A stretch of 64,000 nt of DNA, taken from positions 2,228,501 through 2,292,500 of the forward strand of contig NZ_CP089507.1 in the NCBI RefSeq assembly GCF_021233355.1. Reading direction: 5' to 3'. The stretch comes from Luteimonas fraxinea (GTDB taxonomy: Bacteria; Pseudomonadota; Gammaproteobacteria; Xanthomonadales; Xanthomonadaceae). The notes below the pieces were generated by a model. That model was not told the DNA's origin. It made no database searches and saw only the letters and a list, made by a program, of their open reading frames with translations. Shown here in pieces: positions 48,662-58,459 of the stretch. Each line of letters starts with the position of its first letter. The first letter of the stretch is position 1. Both the position numbers and the translations under genes were made by a program.

Positions 48662-50647
48662 TCCATTAGTGGTGCGTACGCGCAGCGTCGGCACGCCGGA
48701 CTGCGGGTGCACGTCCTCGCGCGACGCGAAGGCTTCGAGCACGTCCCGCAGGCCGCGGTGCACGCCATGAGCATCGGGCTGCGGCTGCCACAGGCCGAAG
48801 GCACTGAACGGCCGCGTGTAGAGCATCGACTGGCTGGTGCCGATCCACAGCTCGGTGCCGTCGTCGAGCACCGCCGGCGCGCGCCACAGACGCAGCACTT
48901 CGACCCGGTCCGCGTCGCTGTCGCGGCGCATCAGCAGCGTTTCCGCGAGCGTGTCCAGCGTCGCCGGCAGCACAGGCTGCTCGGCCTGCGGCACGCTGTC
49001 GTCGAGCAGATTGATCACCCGCATCCAGTCGGCCTGCGGCTGCACACGCCAGCCCTTGGCTTCGAGCTGCGTCTGCAGCGGCGCCAGCGGGCCGGCGATC
49101 TGCAGATCCAGCGGCCAGCGATGCGCGGGATCGCGCTCGCGCAGCTGACCCGGCAACCGCGCCCACTCCGACGCCCACCAGTCCCGCGCCGACAGCGTGA
49201 CCGTCGAGGGCTTGGGCGCGAACTTCGCGAGCAGCGGATCCACCGCGCGCGGCGCATGCCACAGCGCGGCCACGGCGAAGGTGATGTAGAAGATCAGCGC
49301 GACCGGACGCATCCAGAACGAGCGCTCGACGTGGCGCCGGTAGGCGATGCCCAGCACCAGCAGCCAGACGATGCCCAGCAGCATGCCGCCGACGATGTCG
49401 CTGAGCCAGTGCGCGCCGAGATACAGACGCGCGAAGCCGAGCACCGCCACGACCACGCCCGACACCAGATACGGCCACACGCGCGTGCGCCCGGGCAATT
49501 CGCGTGCGATCAGCACGGCGAAGAAGCCGAACACGATCGTGCACATCGTGATCTCGACCGCGGGAAAACCGAAGCCGCCGTGCACGGTAGGCGGCTTGGG
49601 CATGTCGATCACCGCGCCCAGCAACGCGGTCAGCGCCATGCCGAATGCCAGTGCGGCCAGCCAGTGCGCGGCGCCCAGCCAGCGGCGGCGCCAGATCAGC
49701 CACGCGAGCGTCAACGCGACCGCGGGGCCGAGCACGTGCACATCGCCGATCGACGCGAGTCCCGCCATCAGGCGGTCGGCCAGCGGATTGCGCAGTTCGT
49801 ACATGAACTGGAACACGGTCTGGTCGATCAGCAACGGCTCGCCGCGCATGATCACCGTCGCCAGCAGGGCGAAGCAGGCCCAGCCGATCGCCAGCAGGCA
49901 GACCGCGAGAATCGCCAGCGATGCCGATTCGGGACGCTTGGGATCGACCAGCGCGATCGCGTAACGACCGAGCCGGGGATGCGCGCGCGACCACGCCAGC
50001 AGACGCGCCAGCAGCGAATTGGCGTGCGCATCGAACCAGCGGTAGCTGTAGATGACGATCGCCCAGGCCAGCGCCAGTACCACCAGCAGCGCACCGAGGA
50101 CCAGCGCCAGACGGTCGGCGACCGCGGCCACCGCGTCGTAGGACGCACCGAACAGCCAGCCCGGCGCGAGGAACAGCGCACCCCACGACAGACAGGCCGC
50201 GAAGCTGATCGGCAGGTACTGGCGCATCGGCATGTGCGCGATGCCGGCGATGGCCGGCACGAACGGGCGGATCGGCCCGACGTAGCGCGCGACCAGGATG
50301 CTCTTGATCGCATTGCGCCGGAACACGAGTTCGCTGCGGTCGAGCAGCTGCGGATACTTGCTGAAGGGCCACACGGTGCGCAGGCCATGGCCCCAGCGGC
50401 GGCCGATCCAGTAACTCAAGCCGTCGCCGGCCATCGCGCCGAGCGCGGCGCAGGCCACCGCGTAGGGGCCGGAGATTTCGCCCAGACCGATCAGCACGCC
50501 GATCGCGAACAGGATCGGCAGGGCCGGGACGATCGCGCCGAGGATGATCACCGAATCGCAGAACGCGATGAGGAAGATCACGAAGCCGGCCGCGACCGGG
50601 TGGTTGCCCACCCACGTCACCAGGCTGTTGAAGAAGTCAGTGAGCAT
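48629..50647 (-). CDS. DedA / PAP2-like / LssY_C fusion membrane protein
   Basis: 672 residues from ATG 50647. Residues about 1-200 are a DedA (SNARE-associated) domain with PALPILFAIGVLIGLG and GRRWG; a PAP2-like six-helix domain follows (about 280-480) and then an LssY-type C-terminal soluble domain (about 520-672). In the PAP2 part the C3 motif region keeps ARLYLGAHWLSDIVGG, but the C2 motif, normally PSGH, reads PAVE, and the KxxxxxxRP motif C1 is not evident. It may therefore have lost phosphatase activity. Other fusions of this type act on undecaprenyl phosphate or phospholipids. Confidence 0.85.
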   Translation of the reverse strand: MLTDFFNSLVTWVGNHPVAAGFVIFLIAFCDSVIILGAIVPALPILFAIGVLIGLGEISGPYAVACAALGAMAGDGLSYWIGRRWGHGLRTVWPFSKYPQLLDRSELVFRRNAIKSILVARYVGPIRPFVPAIAGIAHMPMRQYLPISFAACLSWGALFLAPGWLFGASYDAVAAVADRLALVLGALLVVLALAWAIVIYSYRWFDAHANSLLARLLAWSRAHPRLGRYAIALVDPKRPESASLAILAVCLLAIGWACFALLATVIMRGEPLLIDQTVFQFMYELRNPLADRLMAGLASIGDVHVLGPAVALTLAWLIWRRRWLGAAHWLAALAFGMALTALLGAVIDMPKPPTVHGGFGFPAVEITMCTIVFGFFAVLIARELPGRTRVWPYLVSGVVVAVLGFARLYLGAHWLSDIVGGMLLGIVWLLVLGIAYRRHVERSFWMRPVALIFYITFAVAALWHAPRAVDPLLAKFAPKPSTVTLSARDWWASEWARLPGQLRERDPAHRWPLDLQIAGPLAPLQTQLEAKGWRVQPQADWMRVINLLDDSVPQAEQPVLPATLDTLAETLLMRRDSDADRVEVLRLWRAPAVLDDGTELWIGTSQSMLYTRPFSAFGLWQPQPDAHGVHRGLRDVLEAFASREDVHPQSGVPTLRVRTTNGSLVVDDVDQP

Positions 50648-50850
50648 CCGGCCATTATGACAGCGGTGGATGACCGTCCCCGGACCACGATCGGACCGTG
50701 GCCCTTGTGCGGGAACCGCATTGCATCGATATGCAGCGCCGGATCGCGAAACCGCACGCGCATGCGGATCGCTAAATGGATTGCGCTGCGCACCCGCGCC
50801 GAAGCGACCGGCCGGAACCCGCGCCCGGCGGCGCTCCGTACAATGGCGCG

Positions 50851-51531
50851 ATGTCCGCACACGATGCCAGGGCCGCCAAGGCCACCGAAGCGAAAGCGCT
50901 GAAGTCCGACAGCTTCGGCCGCATCTCCTTGATGCGCGGCGCCGACGGCGGCCTGTTCGTGCGCCGCGACCTGCGCCACGTGCCGCTGTGGCTGCGCCTG
51001 CCGGCGTGGTGGCTGGCCCGTCGCGAAGCGCGCGGGCTGGCGGCGGTGGCCGGCATGCAGGACGTGCCGCAGCTGCTCGCCTGGACCGGGCGACAGCTCG
51101 ATCGCAGTTACATGTCGGGCGATGCGATGTACCAGCGCCCGCCGCATGGCGATCTGATCTATTTCCGCCGCGCGCGTCGCCTGCTGCAGGGCCTGCATCG
51201 CCGCGGCCTCGCCCACAACGATCTCGCGAAAGAGGCCAATTGGCTGGTGCTCGACGACGGACGCCCGGCGATCATCGATTTCCAGCTGGCGGTGCGCGGC
51301 GATCCGCGCTCGCGCTGGATGCGTCTGCTGGCACGTGAGGACCTGCGCCATCTGCTCAAGCACAAGCGCATGTATTGCCGCGCGTCGCTGACGCCGGTCG
51401 AGAAGCGCGTGCTCAAGCGCACCTCATGGCTGCGCGATGTCTGGTTCCGCACCGGCAAGCCGGTCTACCGCGTGGTGACGCGGAAGATCCTCAAGTGGGA
51501 AGACAATGAAGGGCAGGGGCCGAAGCCCTGA
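50851..51531 (+). CDS. RIO/Kdo-kinase-like protein kinase fold protein
   Basis: 226 residues from ATG 50851. The catalytic loop HNDLAKEANWLV and metal-binding DFQLAV (DFG replaced by DFQ) match the lipopolysaccharide kinase/RIO-like group. A basic segment (LPAWWLARREARGL) precedes it; no membrane helix. The substrate is not obvious: a lipid A or core sugar kinase is one option. Confidence 0.75.
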   Translation: MSAHDARAAKATEAKALKSDSFGRISLMRGADGGLFVRRDLRHVPLWLRLPAWWLARREARGLAAVAGMQDVPQLLAWTGRQLDRSYMSGDAMYQRPPHGDLIYFRRARRLLQGLHRRGLAHNDLAKEANWLVLDDGRPAIIDFQLAVRGDPRSRWMRLLAREDLRHLLKHKRMYCRASLTPVEKRVLKRTSWLRDVWFRTGKPVYRVVTRKILKWEDNEGQGPKP

Positions 51532-51673
51532 GAACCTGTTCAATGTCCTGCTGCGCTTGTCAGCTGGCGCGCGTGCGGTGCTCGGAATGCTCACGTACCA
51601 CACGTACGCTGCGCTTCCTGCGCTCCACCACGCGCCATCTGGCGGCGCTCGCGACGGACCTTGAACAGGTTCT
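51531..51673. repeat. 143-bp palindromic repeat element
   Basis: Bounded by a perfect 13-bp inverted repeat, agaacctgttcaa at 51531-51543 and ttgaacaggttct at 51661-51673. The interior has several purine-pyrimidine symmetric stretches, for example acgtaccacacgtacg at about 51593-51608, and no ORF. The left end overlaps the stop codon of the kinase gene. Confidence 0.75.
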
Positions 51674-51678
51674 ACGCC

Positions 51679-52410
51679 TCAGTCGGCCTCGCGCAGGGCG
51701 ATGACGCTGCGGCCCTCGTAGCGGCGATCGGCGTCGAAGTCGTAGCCCAGTTCGAGCGTGCCGACGTCTTCGCAGGCGTGGCAGGTGCGCATCGGCACAT
51801 CGAAGCGCAGGCGCACGCCGCCGTCGGGCAGCGTTTCGCTGCCGACTGCCTGCGCCGGCGCGAACGGCATCGCATCGGGATGCGCATCGAGAAACGGCTT
51901 GAGTTCGCCGCGCAGACGCACCGCGCCCGCAGGCAGCACGTTCTCGTCGACATCCACCGAACGCCCGTCCGCATCGACCAGCCACAGACCCAGGTTGGTG
52001 TTCGCGCGGAACGGATAGGTGATCTCGGCGTGCCCCACGCCTTCGACCTCGCGCCAGGCACTGACATGGCCCGGATTGTCGAGTGCGATCAGCCGCGTGC
52101 TGGCTGCGAGTGCTTCAGGAGACGCGCCTGCGGTGCGCATCGTCGACAGCAGGCACGCATCGACCGCCGCGGTGCCCGTGCGACAGGTCGCGAGATCGCC
52201 TTGCCAGACCGATTTCGCGCTGACGACGAGATCGCCGTCGGCTGCAGCGGCGAGGTCGTCGGCCGCCGCGGCCTGCGGCGGCGCTTCGGTCGGCGCCGGC
52301 GTCTGCGTCTCCGCTGCAGGGGCCAACGCTGCGGGCGCAGTGGCCGGCGGCGCGGCATCGCACGCGGTCAGGGTCAGGGCGAACAACGCGAGGGCGGCAA
52401 CATGGCGCAT
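51679..52410 (-). CDS. Hypothetical lipoprotein
   Basis: 243 residues from ATG 52410 (the frame is open further upstream but runs through the SDR gene). The signal ALALFALTLTAC contains the lipobox. The mature N-terminal part is Ala/Pro-rich (PATAPAALAPAAETQTPAPT) and the rest is an alpha/beta domain with four cysteines (CRTGTAAVDAC and RTCHACEDVG) likely disulfide-linked. The family is unknown. Confidence 0.6.
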   Translation of the reverse strand: MRHVAALALFALTLTACDAAPPATAPAALAPAAETQTPAPTEAPPQAAAADDLAAAADGDLVVSAKSVWQGDLATCRTGTAAVDACLLSTMRTAGASPEALAASTRLIALDNPGHVSAWREVEGVGHAEITYPFRANTNLGLWLVDADGRSVDVDENVLPAGAVRLRGELKPFLDAHPDAMPFAPAQAVGSETLPDGGVRLRFDVPMRTCHACEDVGTLELGYDFDADRRYEGRSVIALREAD

Positions 52411-52518
52411 CGGCGGATCCTGCGGCGGGAAAGGCGTCAGTATCGCGCCGCTTGCTGAACGTGTCGGAGACCCCGCGCGCATAATGGCGACGACTCCATC
52501 GCAGGACAGGCCCGCCGC

Positions 52519-53337
52519 ATGTCGACCCTCGCCGGCAAGACCCTTTTCATCACCGGCGCCTCGCGCGGCATCGGCCTGGCGATCGCAGAGCGCGCTGCGC
52601 GCGATGGCGCGAACGTCGCGATTGCCGCGAAGTCCGAGGTCGCCAATCCCAAGCTGCCCGGCACCATCCACAGCGCCGCGCGCAGCGTCGAGGCCGCCGG
52701 TGGACGCGCGCTGGCTCTCCGATGCGACATTCGCGAAGAAGACCAGGTGCGCGCCGCGGTCGCGGCGACTGTCGACGCCTTCGGCGGCATCGATATCCTC
52801 GTCAACAACGCCAGTGCGATCTGGTTGCGCGGCACGCTGGACACGCCGATGAAGCGGTTCGACCTGATGCAGGAGGTCAACGCGCGCGGCAGTTTCCTGT
52901 GCGCGCAGGCCTGCCTGCCGCATCTATTGAAGGCGCCGAACCCGCACATCCTGACCCTGTGCCCGCCGCCCTCGCTCGACCCCAAATGGTGGGCGCCGCA
53001 CACCGGTTACACGCTGGCGAAGATGGGCATGAGCTTCGTCACGCTGGGGCTCGCGGCCGAATTCGGGCCGCAGGGCGTCGCGGTCAATGCACTGTGGCCA
53101 CGCACGTTGATCGGCACCGATGCGTTGAAAATGATTCCCGGCGTCGAACGCGGCAACGGCCGCAACCCGACGATCATGGGCGACGCTGCGCACGCGGTCC
53201 TCGTCCGCGACGCCGCCGGTTTCCACGGCCGCTTCCTGATCGACGACGAAGTCCTCGCCGAAGCCGGCATCACCGACCTCGACGCCTACGCCATCGATCC
53301 CGCGCAGCCGCTGTTGCCGGATCTGTTTCTCGACTGA
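52519..53337 (+). CDS. Classical short-chain dehydrogenase (HSDL2-like)
   Basis: 272 residues. Cofactor motif TGASRGIGLAIAERA, NNASAIW, and the catalytic YTLAK are in place. The long insert AKSEVANPKLPGTIHSAARS and the LTLCPPPSLDPKWWAPHTG segment are typical of the HSDL2-like SDR subgroup, often NADP-dependent with unknown substrate. It is divergent from the lipoprotein gene. Confidence 0.9.
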   Translation: MSTLAGKTLFITGASRGIGLAIAERAARDGANVAIAAKSEVANPKLPGTIHSAARSVEAAGGRALALRCDIREEDQVRAAVAATVDAFGGIDILVNNASAIWLRGTLDTPMKRFDLMQEVNARGSFLCAQACLPHLLKAPNPHILTLCPPPSLDPKWWAPHTGYTLAKMGMSFVTLGLAAEFGPQGVAVNALWPRTLIGTDALKMIPGVERGNGRNPTIMGDAAHAVLVRDAAGFHGRFLIDDEVLAEAGITDLDAYAIDPAQPLLPDLFLD

Positions 53338-53411
53338 GCGTGGCGCTGCTTTCTTACGCCTGCTACCGCGCGGTTGAGCCGCTCGGGGTGTTTTCGGAGA
53401 AGCAACGCTGC

Positions 53412-53450
53412 ACCTCTCCCTTCGGGAGAGGTCGACGCGTGAAGCGCGTC
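53412..53450. repeat. Paired hairpin repeat
   Basis: A 9-bp stem acctctccc / gggagaggt with a TTC loop, then a second stem gacgcg / cgcgtc. It repeats the pattern at 46594. The other bases of the 261-bp gap hold no call. Confidence 0.6.
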
Positions 53451-53598
53451 GGGTGAGGGCTGGGGATCCATCACATAGCGTCTAGAGAACAGCATCTGTT
53501 CCGCCTGGCATCTTCTGCCGTCGTCCGCGGATCGTTCGGCGTCGCACGAGACCACCCCGCTACAATCGGCGCCCCACGTCCCATCGAAGCCGCCGACC

Positions 53599-54825
53599 AT
53601 GTCCTCCGCCGCCGATCTCATCGCCCTCGCCCAGCGCCACGTGCTGCCCGTTTACCGGCCACGCGAGCTCGTGCTCGAGCGCGGCGATGGCGCGCGCGTC
53701 TGGGACAGCGAGGGCCGCGAGTACGTCGACCTGTCGGCCGGCATCGCCGTCTGCGGCCTCGGCCACAACGATCCTGATCTCGTTGCCGCACTGGTCGAAC
53801 AGGCCGGCAAGCTGTGGCACACCAGCAACGTGTTCTACAGCGAACCGCCGCTGCGGCTGGCGGCCGAGCTGGTCGACGCCAGCGGCTTCGCCACGCGCAC
53901 CTTCCTGTGCAATTCGGGCGCTGAAGCGAACGAGGCTGCGATCAAGCTCGTGCGCAAGTGGGCCACCGCGCAGGGCCGCAGCCCGGACCGCCGCGTCATC
54001 GTGACCGCACGCGGCAGCTTCCACGGCCGCACGGTGGCCGCGGTCACCGCGACCGCGCAGCCCAAGTACCAGGCCGGCTACGAGCCGCTGCCGGGTGGCT
54101 TTCGCTATGTCGATTTCAACGACATCGCCCAGCTCGAAGCCGCGATGGTCGATGGCGACGTCGCCGCGGTGATGCTCGAACCCGTGCAGGGCGAAGGCGG
54201 CGTCATGCCCGCCGCCGACGGATACCTCGCGGCAGTGCGCGCGCTGTGCGATCGCTTTGATGCGCTGCTGGTGCTCGACGAAATCCAGTGCGGCATGGGC
54301 CGCACCGGCACACTGTTCGCGCATCCCCAGGACGGCGTCGTCCCCGACATCGTCACGCTGGCCAAGGCGCTCGGCGGCGGCTTCCCGATCGGTGCGTTGC
54401 TGGCCGGCCCGAAGGTCGCCGAGGCGATGCAGTTCGGCGATCACGGCACCACCTTCGGCGGCAACCCGCTCGCCGCCGCGGTCGCGCGCGTCGCGCTGCG
54501 CAAGCTGGCATCGCCGGAAATCGCTGCCAACGTGATGCGCCAGTCACGCGCGCTGCGTGACGGCCTCGCCGCGCTCGATGCCGAGTTCGGCCTGTTCTCC
54601 GAAGTCCGCGGCCGCGGCCTGATGCTCGGCGCCGTGCTGCGTCCCGAGCATGCCGGCAAGGTTGCGACGATCCTCGACCACGCCGCGCGCCACGGCCTGC
54701 TGATGCTGCAGGCCGGTCCCGACGTGCTGCGGTTCGTACCGGCGTTGAACATCACCGATGCCGACATCGCCGACGGCCTGACGCGGTTGCGTGCGGCGAT
54801 CGTCGATGCCGTCGACGCCGGCTGA
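53599..54825 (+). CDS. argD: Acetylornithine/succinyldiaminopimelate-type aminotransferase
   Basis: 408 residues. PLP class III features: CNSGAEANEAAIKLVRK, FHGRTVAAV, DEIQCGMGRTG and the lysine of LAKALGGGFPIGALL. It transaminates N-acetylornithine in arginine synthesis (and N-succinyl-DAP in lysine synthesis). The 3' end overlaps the HIT gene by 20 bp. Confidence 0.9.
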   Translation: MSSAADLIALAQRHVLPVYRPRELVLERGDGARVWDSEGREYVDLSAGIAVCGLGHNDPDLVAALVEQAGKLWHTSNVFYSEPPLRLAAELVDASGFATRTFLCNSGAEANEAAIKLVRKWATAQGRSPDRRVIVTARGSFHGRTVAAVTATAQPKYQAGYEPLPGGFRYVDFNDIAQLEAAMVDGDVAAVMLEPVQGEGGVMPAADGYLAAVRALCDRFDALLVLDEIQCGMGRTGTLFAHPQDGVVPDIVTLAKALGGGFPIGALLAGPKVAEAMQFGDHGTTFGGNPLAAAVARVALRKLASPEIAANVMRQSRALRDGLAALDAEFGLFSEVRGRGLMLGAVLRPEHAGKVATILDHAARHGLLMLQAGPDVLRFVPALNITDADIADGLTRLRAAIVDAVDAG

Positions 54826-55288
54826 GACCACCGCTGACAGCTGCGCGTTCTGCGCGATCCTCGCGGGCAAACTGCCCGCGAGTCTCGTCCACGAAGACGA
54901 TCAGGTGATCGCCTTCATGGACCTGCGCCAGGCGGTGCCCGGGCACGTGCTCGTGGTGCCGCGCCGGCACGTCGAAACGCTGTTCGACCTGGATGAAGAC
55001 ACCGCCGCGCAGCTGATGCGCATCGCGGTCCGCATCGCACGCGCGGCCGACGCGGTCTTTGCACCCGACGGTCTCAACCTGTGGCAGTCGAACCGCGAGG
55101 CCGGCGGGCAGGAAGTACCGCACGTGCATCTGCACGTTCAACCGCGGATCTCAGGCGACGGCTCGCTGCGGATCTATCCGGGACCGCAACCGCCTGCGCC
55201 GACCGGACGGGAGACGCTCGATGCCTGGGCCGGACGCTTGCGCGATGCATTGCAGGCGTCCCGGGCCGGAGGCAGTTCCGGCGATTGA
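54806..55288 (+). CDS. HIT family nucleotide-binding protein
   Basis: 160 residues from ATG 54806 (GTG at 54791 also in frame). CAFCAILAGKLPASLVHEDD and the catalytic HVHLHVQPR are intact; the two CxxC-like Cys pairs at the N terminus suggest a metal site as in HinT relatives. It hydrolyses or binds purine nucleotide conjugates. Confidence 0.9.
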   Translation: MPSTPAETTADSCAFCAILAGKLPASLVHEDDQVIAFMDLRQAVPGHVLVVPRRHVETLFDLDEDTAAQLMRIAVRIARAADAVFAPDGLNLWQSNREAGGQEVPHVHLHVQPRISGDGSLRIYPGPQPPAPTGRETLDAWAGRLRDALQASRAGGSSGD

Positions 55289-55311
55289 TCGCGCAGTCGA
55301 CCTGATCCGTC

Positions 55312-56598
55312 TCAGCGCGCCGCGTCGTCGGGCGGCGAGAGTGCGAGGTGGACCACGGTCGCGATGCCGTCGCTCTCGAAACGCAGCGCGATCCGGTGCC
55401 GCGCGCACAGGCGGCGGACGATCGCGAGGCCCAGTCCGACACCTGCGCTGGCTTCGCCTTTGACGAACGGCTGGAACGCCGCGTCGCCCGGCCACGCGCC
55501 CACATTGGCGATGCGCAGACAGCCCGCATCGATATCGATGACGACCTCGCCGGCGCCGCCATGGATGAAGGCGTTGCCGACGAGATTCGAGAGCACGATG
55601 TGCAGCACTGTCGCCGGCAACCGGGCCTGTGTCGCGTCCGGCACGTCGACACGGATCGACACATCGCGCCCGTCCAGCAACGGCGCCTGATCGACGATCA
55701 CGCGTTCCAGCACCGGCAGCAACGCGATGTCGGTCGCGGTCTCTGTGCCGTCCTCGCGCGCCAGGGCCAGCAATGCCGCAACCGTGCGTTCGAGTTGCTG
55801 CGCCGACTGGCGGACGTGTTCGAGCTGCCGCTGGGCGTCGAGGCCCAGATCGGTCCGGGCGCCGAGCCGTTCGCAGGCGCTAAGGATCACCGCCAGCGGT
55901 GTGCGCAGTTCGTGGCTGGCATCGCGGGTGAACTCGCGTTCGCGCACCACAAATGCATCGACGCGCCCGATCAGGCGTTCGAGTCCGCGCGCGAGCGTGC
56001 CCACTTCGTTGTCCGGAAACCCATCCGCGAATCCGGCCGGCAGCTGCGTGGGTGTCGCATCGTCGACCAGGGCTGCGAGGCGTGACAGCGGCGCGGTCAT
56101 GCGCCGCGCCAGCCACGCGCCGAGCAGCAGGGCCAGCAGCGTCACCGCCAGTCCCGACCAGCCCAGCCACTGCGCGATGCCGCCGCGCATCGGCCGCACC
56201 ACGAGTTGCTGGCTGACTTCCGCCAGCAACCACGCCGGCGCTGCGGCGCCCGCCGGCTCCAGCGGTTGCAGGTGGTAGTGGCGACCGGCCTCGCCGGGGA
56301 ACTCGCGACGCCACGGCGACTCGGCCAGGCGCGCGCCGAGCGCATCTGGGAATGTGGCGGGATCGACATGCAAGGCCACAAACCGCAGCGCCGGCGCCGT
56401 CCAGGCGCCAGTCTCGGCATGGTGTGCCAGCTGCGCCGCAGCCTCGTCTTCGAGCAGGCCCTGAAAGACCGCGTCCTCCACCAGATAGACGAACAGCACC
56501 ACATAGAACCCGTAGAGCAGGGCGACCAGCAGGGCGAAGCCCGAGAAGGCCAGCATCAACCGGTCGCGCAGACGATGGCGCCGGGACGCCGCGCTCAT
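55312..56598 (-). CDS. Membrane sensor histidine kinase
   Basis: 428 residues. Two membrane helices (about 15-38 and 147-165) enclose a periplasmic domain of about 105 residues; a HAMP-like linker leads to DASHELRTPLAVI with His229, N box LSNLVGNAFIHGG and G box GVGLGLAIVRRLC. A QseC/PhoQ type layout. It starts in an ATGA overlap after its regulator. Confidence 0.92.
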   Translation of the reverse strand: MSAASRRHRLRDRLMLAFSGFALLVALLYGFYVVLFVYLVEDAVFQGLLEDEAAAQLAHHAETGAWTAPALRFVALHVDPATFPDALGARLAESPWRREFPGEAGRHYHLQPLEPAGAAAPAWLLAEVSQQLVVRPMRGGIAQWLGWSGLAVTLLALLLGAWLARRMTAPLSRLAALVDDATPTQLPAGFADGFPDNEVGTLARGLERLIGRVDAFVVREREFTRDASHELRTPLAVILSACERLGARTDLGLDAQRQLEHVRQSAQQLERTVAALLALAREDGTETATDIALLPVLERVIVDQAPLLDGRDVSIRVDVPDATQARLPATVLHIVLSNLVGNAFIHGGAGEVVIDIDAGCLRIANVGAWPGDAAFQPFVKGEASAGVGLGLAIVRRLCARHRIALRFESDGIATVVHLALSPPDDAAR

Positions 56599-57284
56599 GT
56601 GTCAGCCTCGAGTCGGAAGCCGACGCCGTGCACGGTCTTGAGCATCGGCGTGTCGGCCGGCCCGTCCAGCGCACGTCGCAACAGGTAGAGATGCGTGCGC
56701 AGCGGGCCGGATTCCGGCGGTGACGCGCCCCAGACGCGCTCGATCAGTTCGCTGCGGGTCAAGGTGCGCGGCCACGCCTCCGCCAGTGCAAGCAGCAGGC
56801 GCTGCGCGGTCTGCTGCAGATCCAGCGGGCGGCCCGCGCGCTGGGCCAGGCCACTGCGGCGGTCGATGCTGAGACTGCCGATGCGCAGCACGTGCGTCGT
56901 GCCGGCACGGTGCCGCTGCGACAGTGCCAAACACCGCGCCAGCAGTTCGGCCGCCGCGAACGGTTTGACCAGATAGTCGTCGGCGCCGCTGCGGAAGCCG
57001 AGCAGCTTGTCGTCCAGCGCGTCGCGGGCGGTCAGCATCAATACCGGCACATGGCGATCCGCCTGCGCGCGTAGGCGTTCGCACACACGCAGGCCGTCCA
57101 GTCCCGGCAGGCCCAGATCCAGCACCAGCACATCGGGCGGCTCCGACAGGGCGGCCTGCAGCCCGCTGAGACCGTCAGCGGCGAAGTCAGCGTGGATGCC
57201 GTGTTCGACGAACATCGCGTCGAGATTGGCGCGCAGCACCGGGTTGTCCTCGATCACCAGAATGCGTGGGGCGGGCGTGTCCAT
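56595..57284 (-). CDS. OmpR-family response regulator
   Basis: 229 residues. Receiver with EDNPVLRAN and Asp in LVLDLGLPGLDGLR; winged helix with LTRSELIERVWG and HLYLLRRALDG. Paired with the sensor kinase that follows it. The gene begins 2 bp after the upstream DJ-1-like gene. Confidence 0.95.
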   Translation of the reverse strand: MDTPAPRILVIEDNPVLRANLDAMFVEHGIHADFAADGLSGLQAALSEPPDVLVLDLGLPGLDGLRVCERLRAQADRHVPVLMLTARDALDDKLLGFRSGADDYLVKPFAAAELLARCLALSQRHRAGTTHVLRIGSLSIDRRSGLAQRAGRPLDLQQTAQRLLLALAEAWPRTLTRSELIERVWGASPPESGPLRTHLYLLRRALDGPADTPMLKTVHGVGFRLEADT

Positions 57285-57286
57285 CG

Positions 57287-58402
57287 TCAGCCGTCGATGC
57301 GTTGCAGGAGTGCCTCAGCCTGTTCCATTCCCGGAGCCGCTTCCAGTACCTGGAGTACCAGGCGCCGCGCTTCCGCGCGCTCGCCCAGACGCAGGTGCGC
57401 ATCGGCGGCGGCCAGCGTGAGCCGGGCTTCGTCCATGTGCGGCAGCGCCAACTGCATTGTCTGGAGCGCGGGGCGCAGCGCCACTGCATCGTCGCCGGCA
57501 ACCTGGGCCTGGTAGTAGCCGAGGATGCCGATCAGTTCCGGGTGATAGCGCGCGGGCGATGCCGCCAGCGCCGCACGCGCGCCGGCCACATCGCCAGCGC
57601 GTAGCTGTTCCACCAGTGTCATGCTCGCCTCGTCGCGCCAGGGCGTGCGGGCCACCGGTGTGCGTCCCAGACCGCGCACAATCGCCTCCGCCACGGCGGT
57701 GGTCGAGTAAGGGTTCTGGCCGGTGATCAGGCGTCCGTCGACGACGAGCTTCGGCATCATCAGCGGCGCTTCGTCCCAGAGCGCACCACGCGCCCGCGCC
57801 GCATCTTCGAGCTGCCACGGGAATTCAGCGGCCCACTTCTTGCCGAAGACGGCTTCCTCTTCGTTGCTGAAGCCGGTCATGCGACGCCCGGCGAGCAACG
57901 GCGCGCCATCGGTCAGACGCACGTCGACCAGCGCTGCCGGCCCGTGGCAGACCGCGGCGATCACCGCGCCGTTGTCCCAGGCATTGGCGATCAGCTGTTG
58001 CAGGGCGGTGTCGCGCGGCAGATCGAACATTGCGCCTTTCCCGCCGACAACATAGACCGCGGCGTAGTCGCCCGCGTCCAGCGCGTCGGTGCGGCGGGTA
58101 TCGGCCAGTTGGCGCATCGCATTTGTATCTGCCAGCAGCGCTGTATTGAAGGGCTCCTCCGCGTTGTAGGCATCCGCTTCCACCGCGCCGCCCTGCGGAC
58201 TGGCGACCTCGACCGCGAGGCCATTGGCCTTGAAGATCAGCCAGGCCTGGGACAGTTCGTCGAACTCGTAGCCGGGACGGGTCTTGCCAGCATCGCGGCC
58301 TTCGCCGCTGAGCACGATCAGGACGGTGTCGGCGGCCCTGGACAGCGCGGGCGTGAGGCACAGCGTGGCGACCAGTACACAGGACACGAAAGGATGTCGC
58401 AT
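57287..58402 (-). CDS. Exported DJ-1/PfpI-like protein with C-terminal helical repeats
   Basis: 371 residues with a signal peptide (VSCVLVATLCLTPALSRA). The DJ-1/PfpI (class I glutamine amidotransferase-like) domain has the nucleophile elbow AAVCHGPAAL with Cys and the acidic partner near AYNAEEPFN. The last 120 residues are helical, TPR-like. The gene precedes the two-component pair in one operon and may provide a periplasmic stress signal. Oxidative/carbonyl stress is the usual link for DJ-1 proteins but is unproven here. Confidence 0.85.
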   Translation of the reverse strand: MRHPFVSCVLVATLCLTPALSRAADTVLIVLSGEGRDAGKTRPGYEFDELSQAWLIFKANGLAVEVASPQGGAVEADAYNAEEPFNTALLADTNAMRQLADTRRTDALDAGDYAAVYVVGGKGAMFDLPRDTALQQLIANAWDNGAVIAAVCHGPAALVDVRLTDGAPLLAGRRMTGFSNEEEAVFGKKWAAEFPWQLEDAARARGALWDEAPLMMPKLVVDGRLITGQNPYSTTAVAEAIVRGLGRTPVARTPWRDEASMTLVEQLRAGDVAGARAALAASPARYHPELIGILGYYQAQVAGDDAVALRPALQTMQLALPHMDEARLTLAAADAHLRLGERAEARRLVLQVLEAAPGMEQAEALLQRIDG

Positions 58403-58459
58403 GGGAACTCCGGATTGGGATGACCGGAGACAGCATCCCGCTGCGGGATCAAGCAGATT

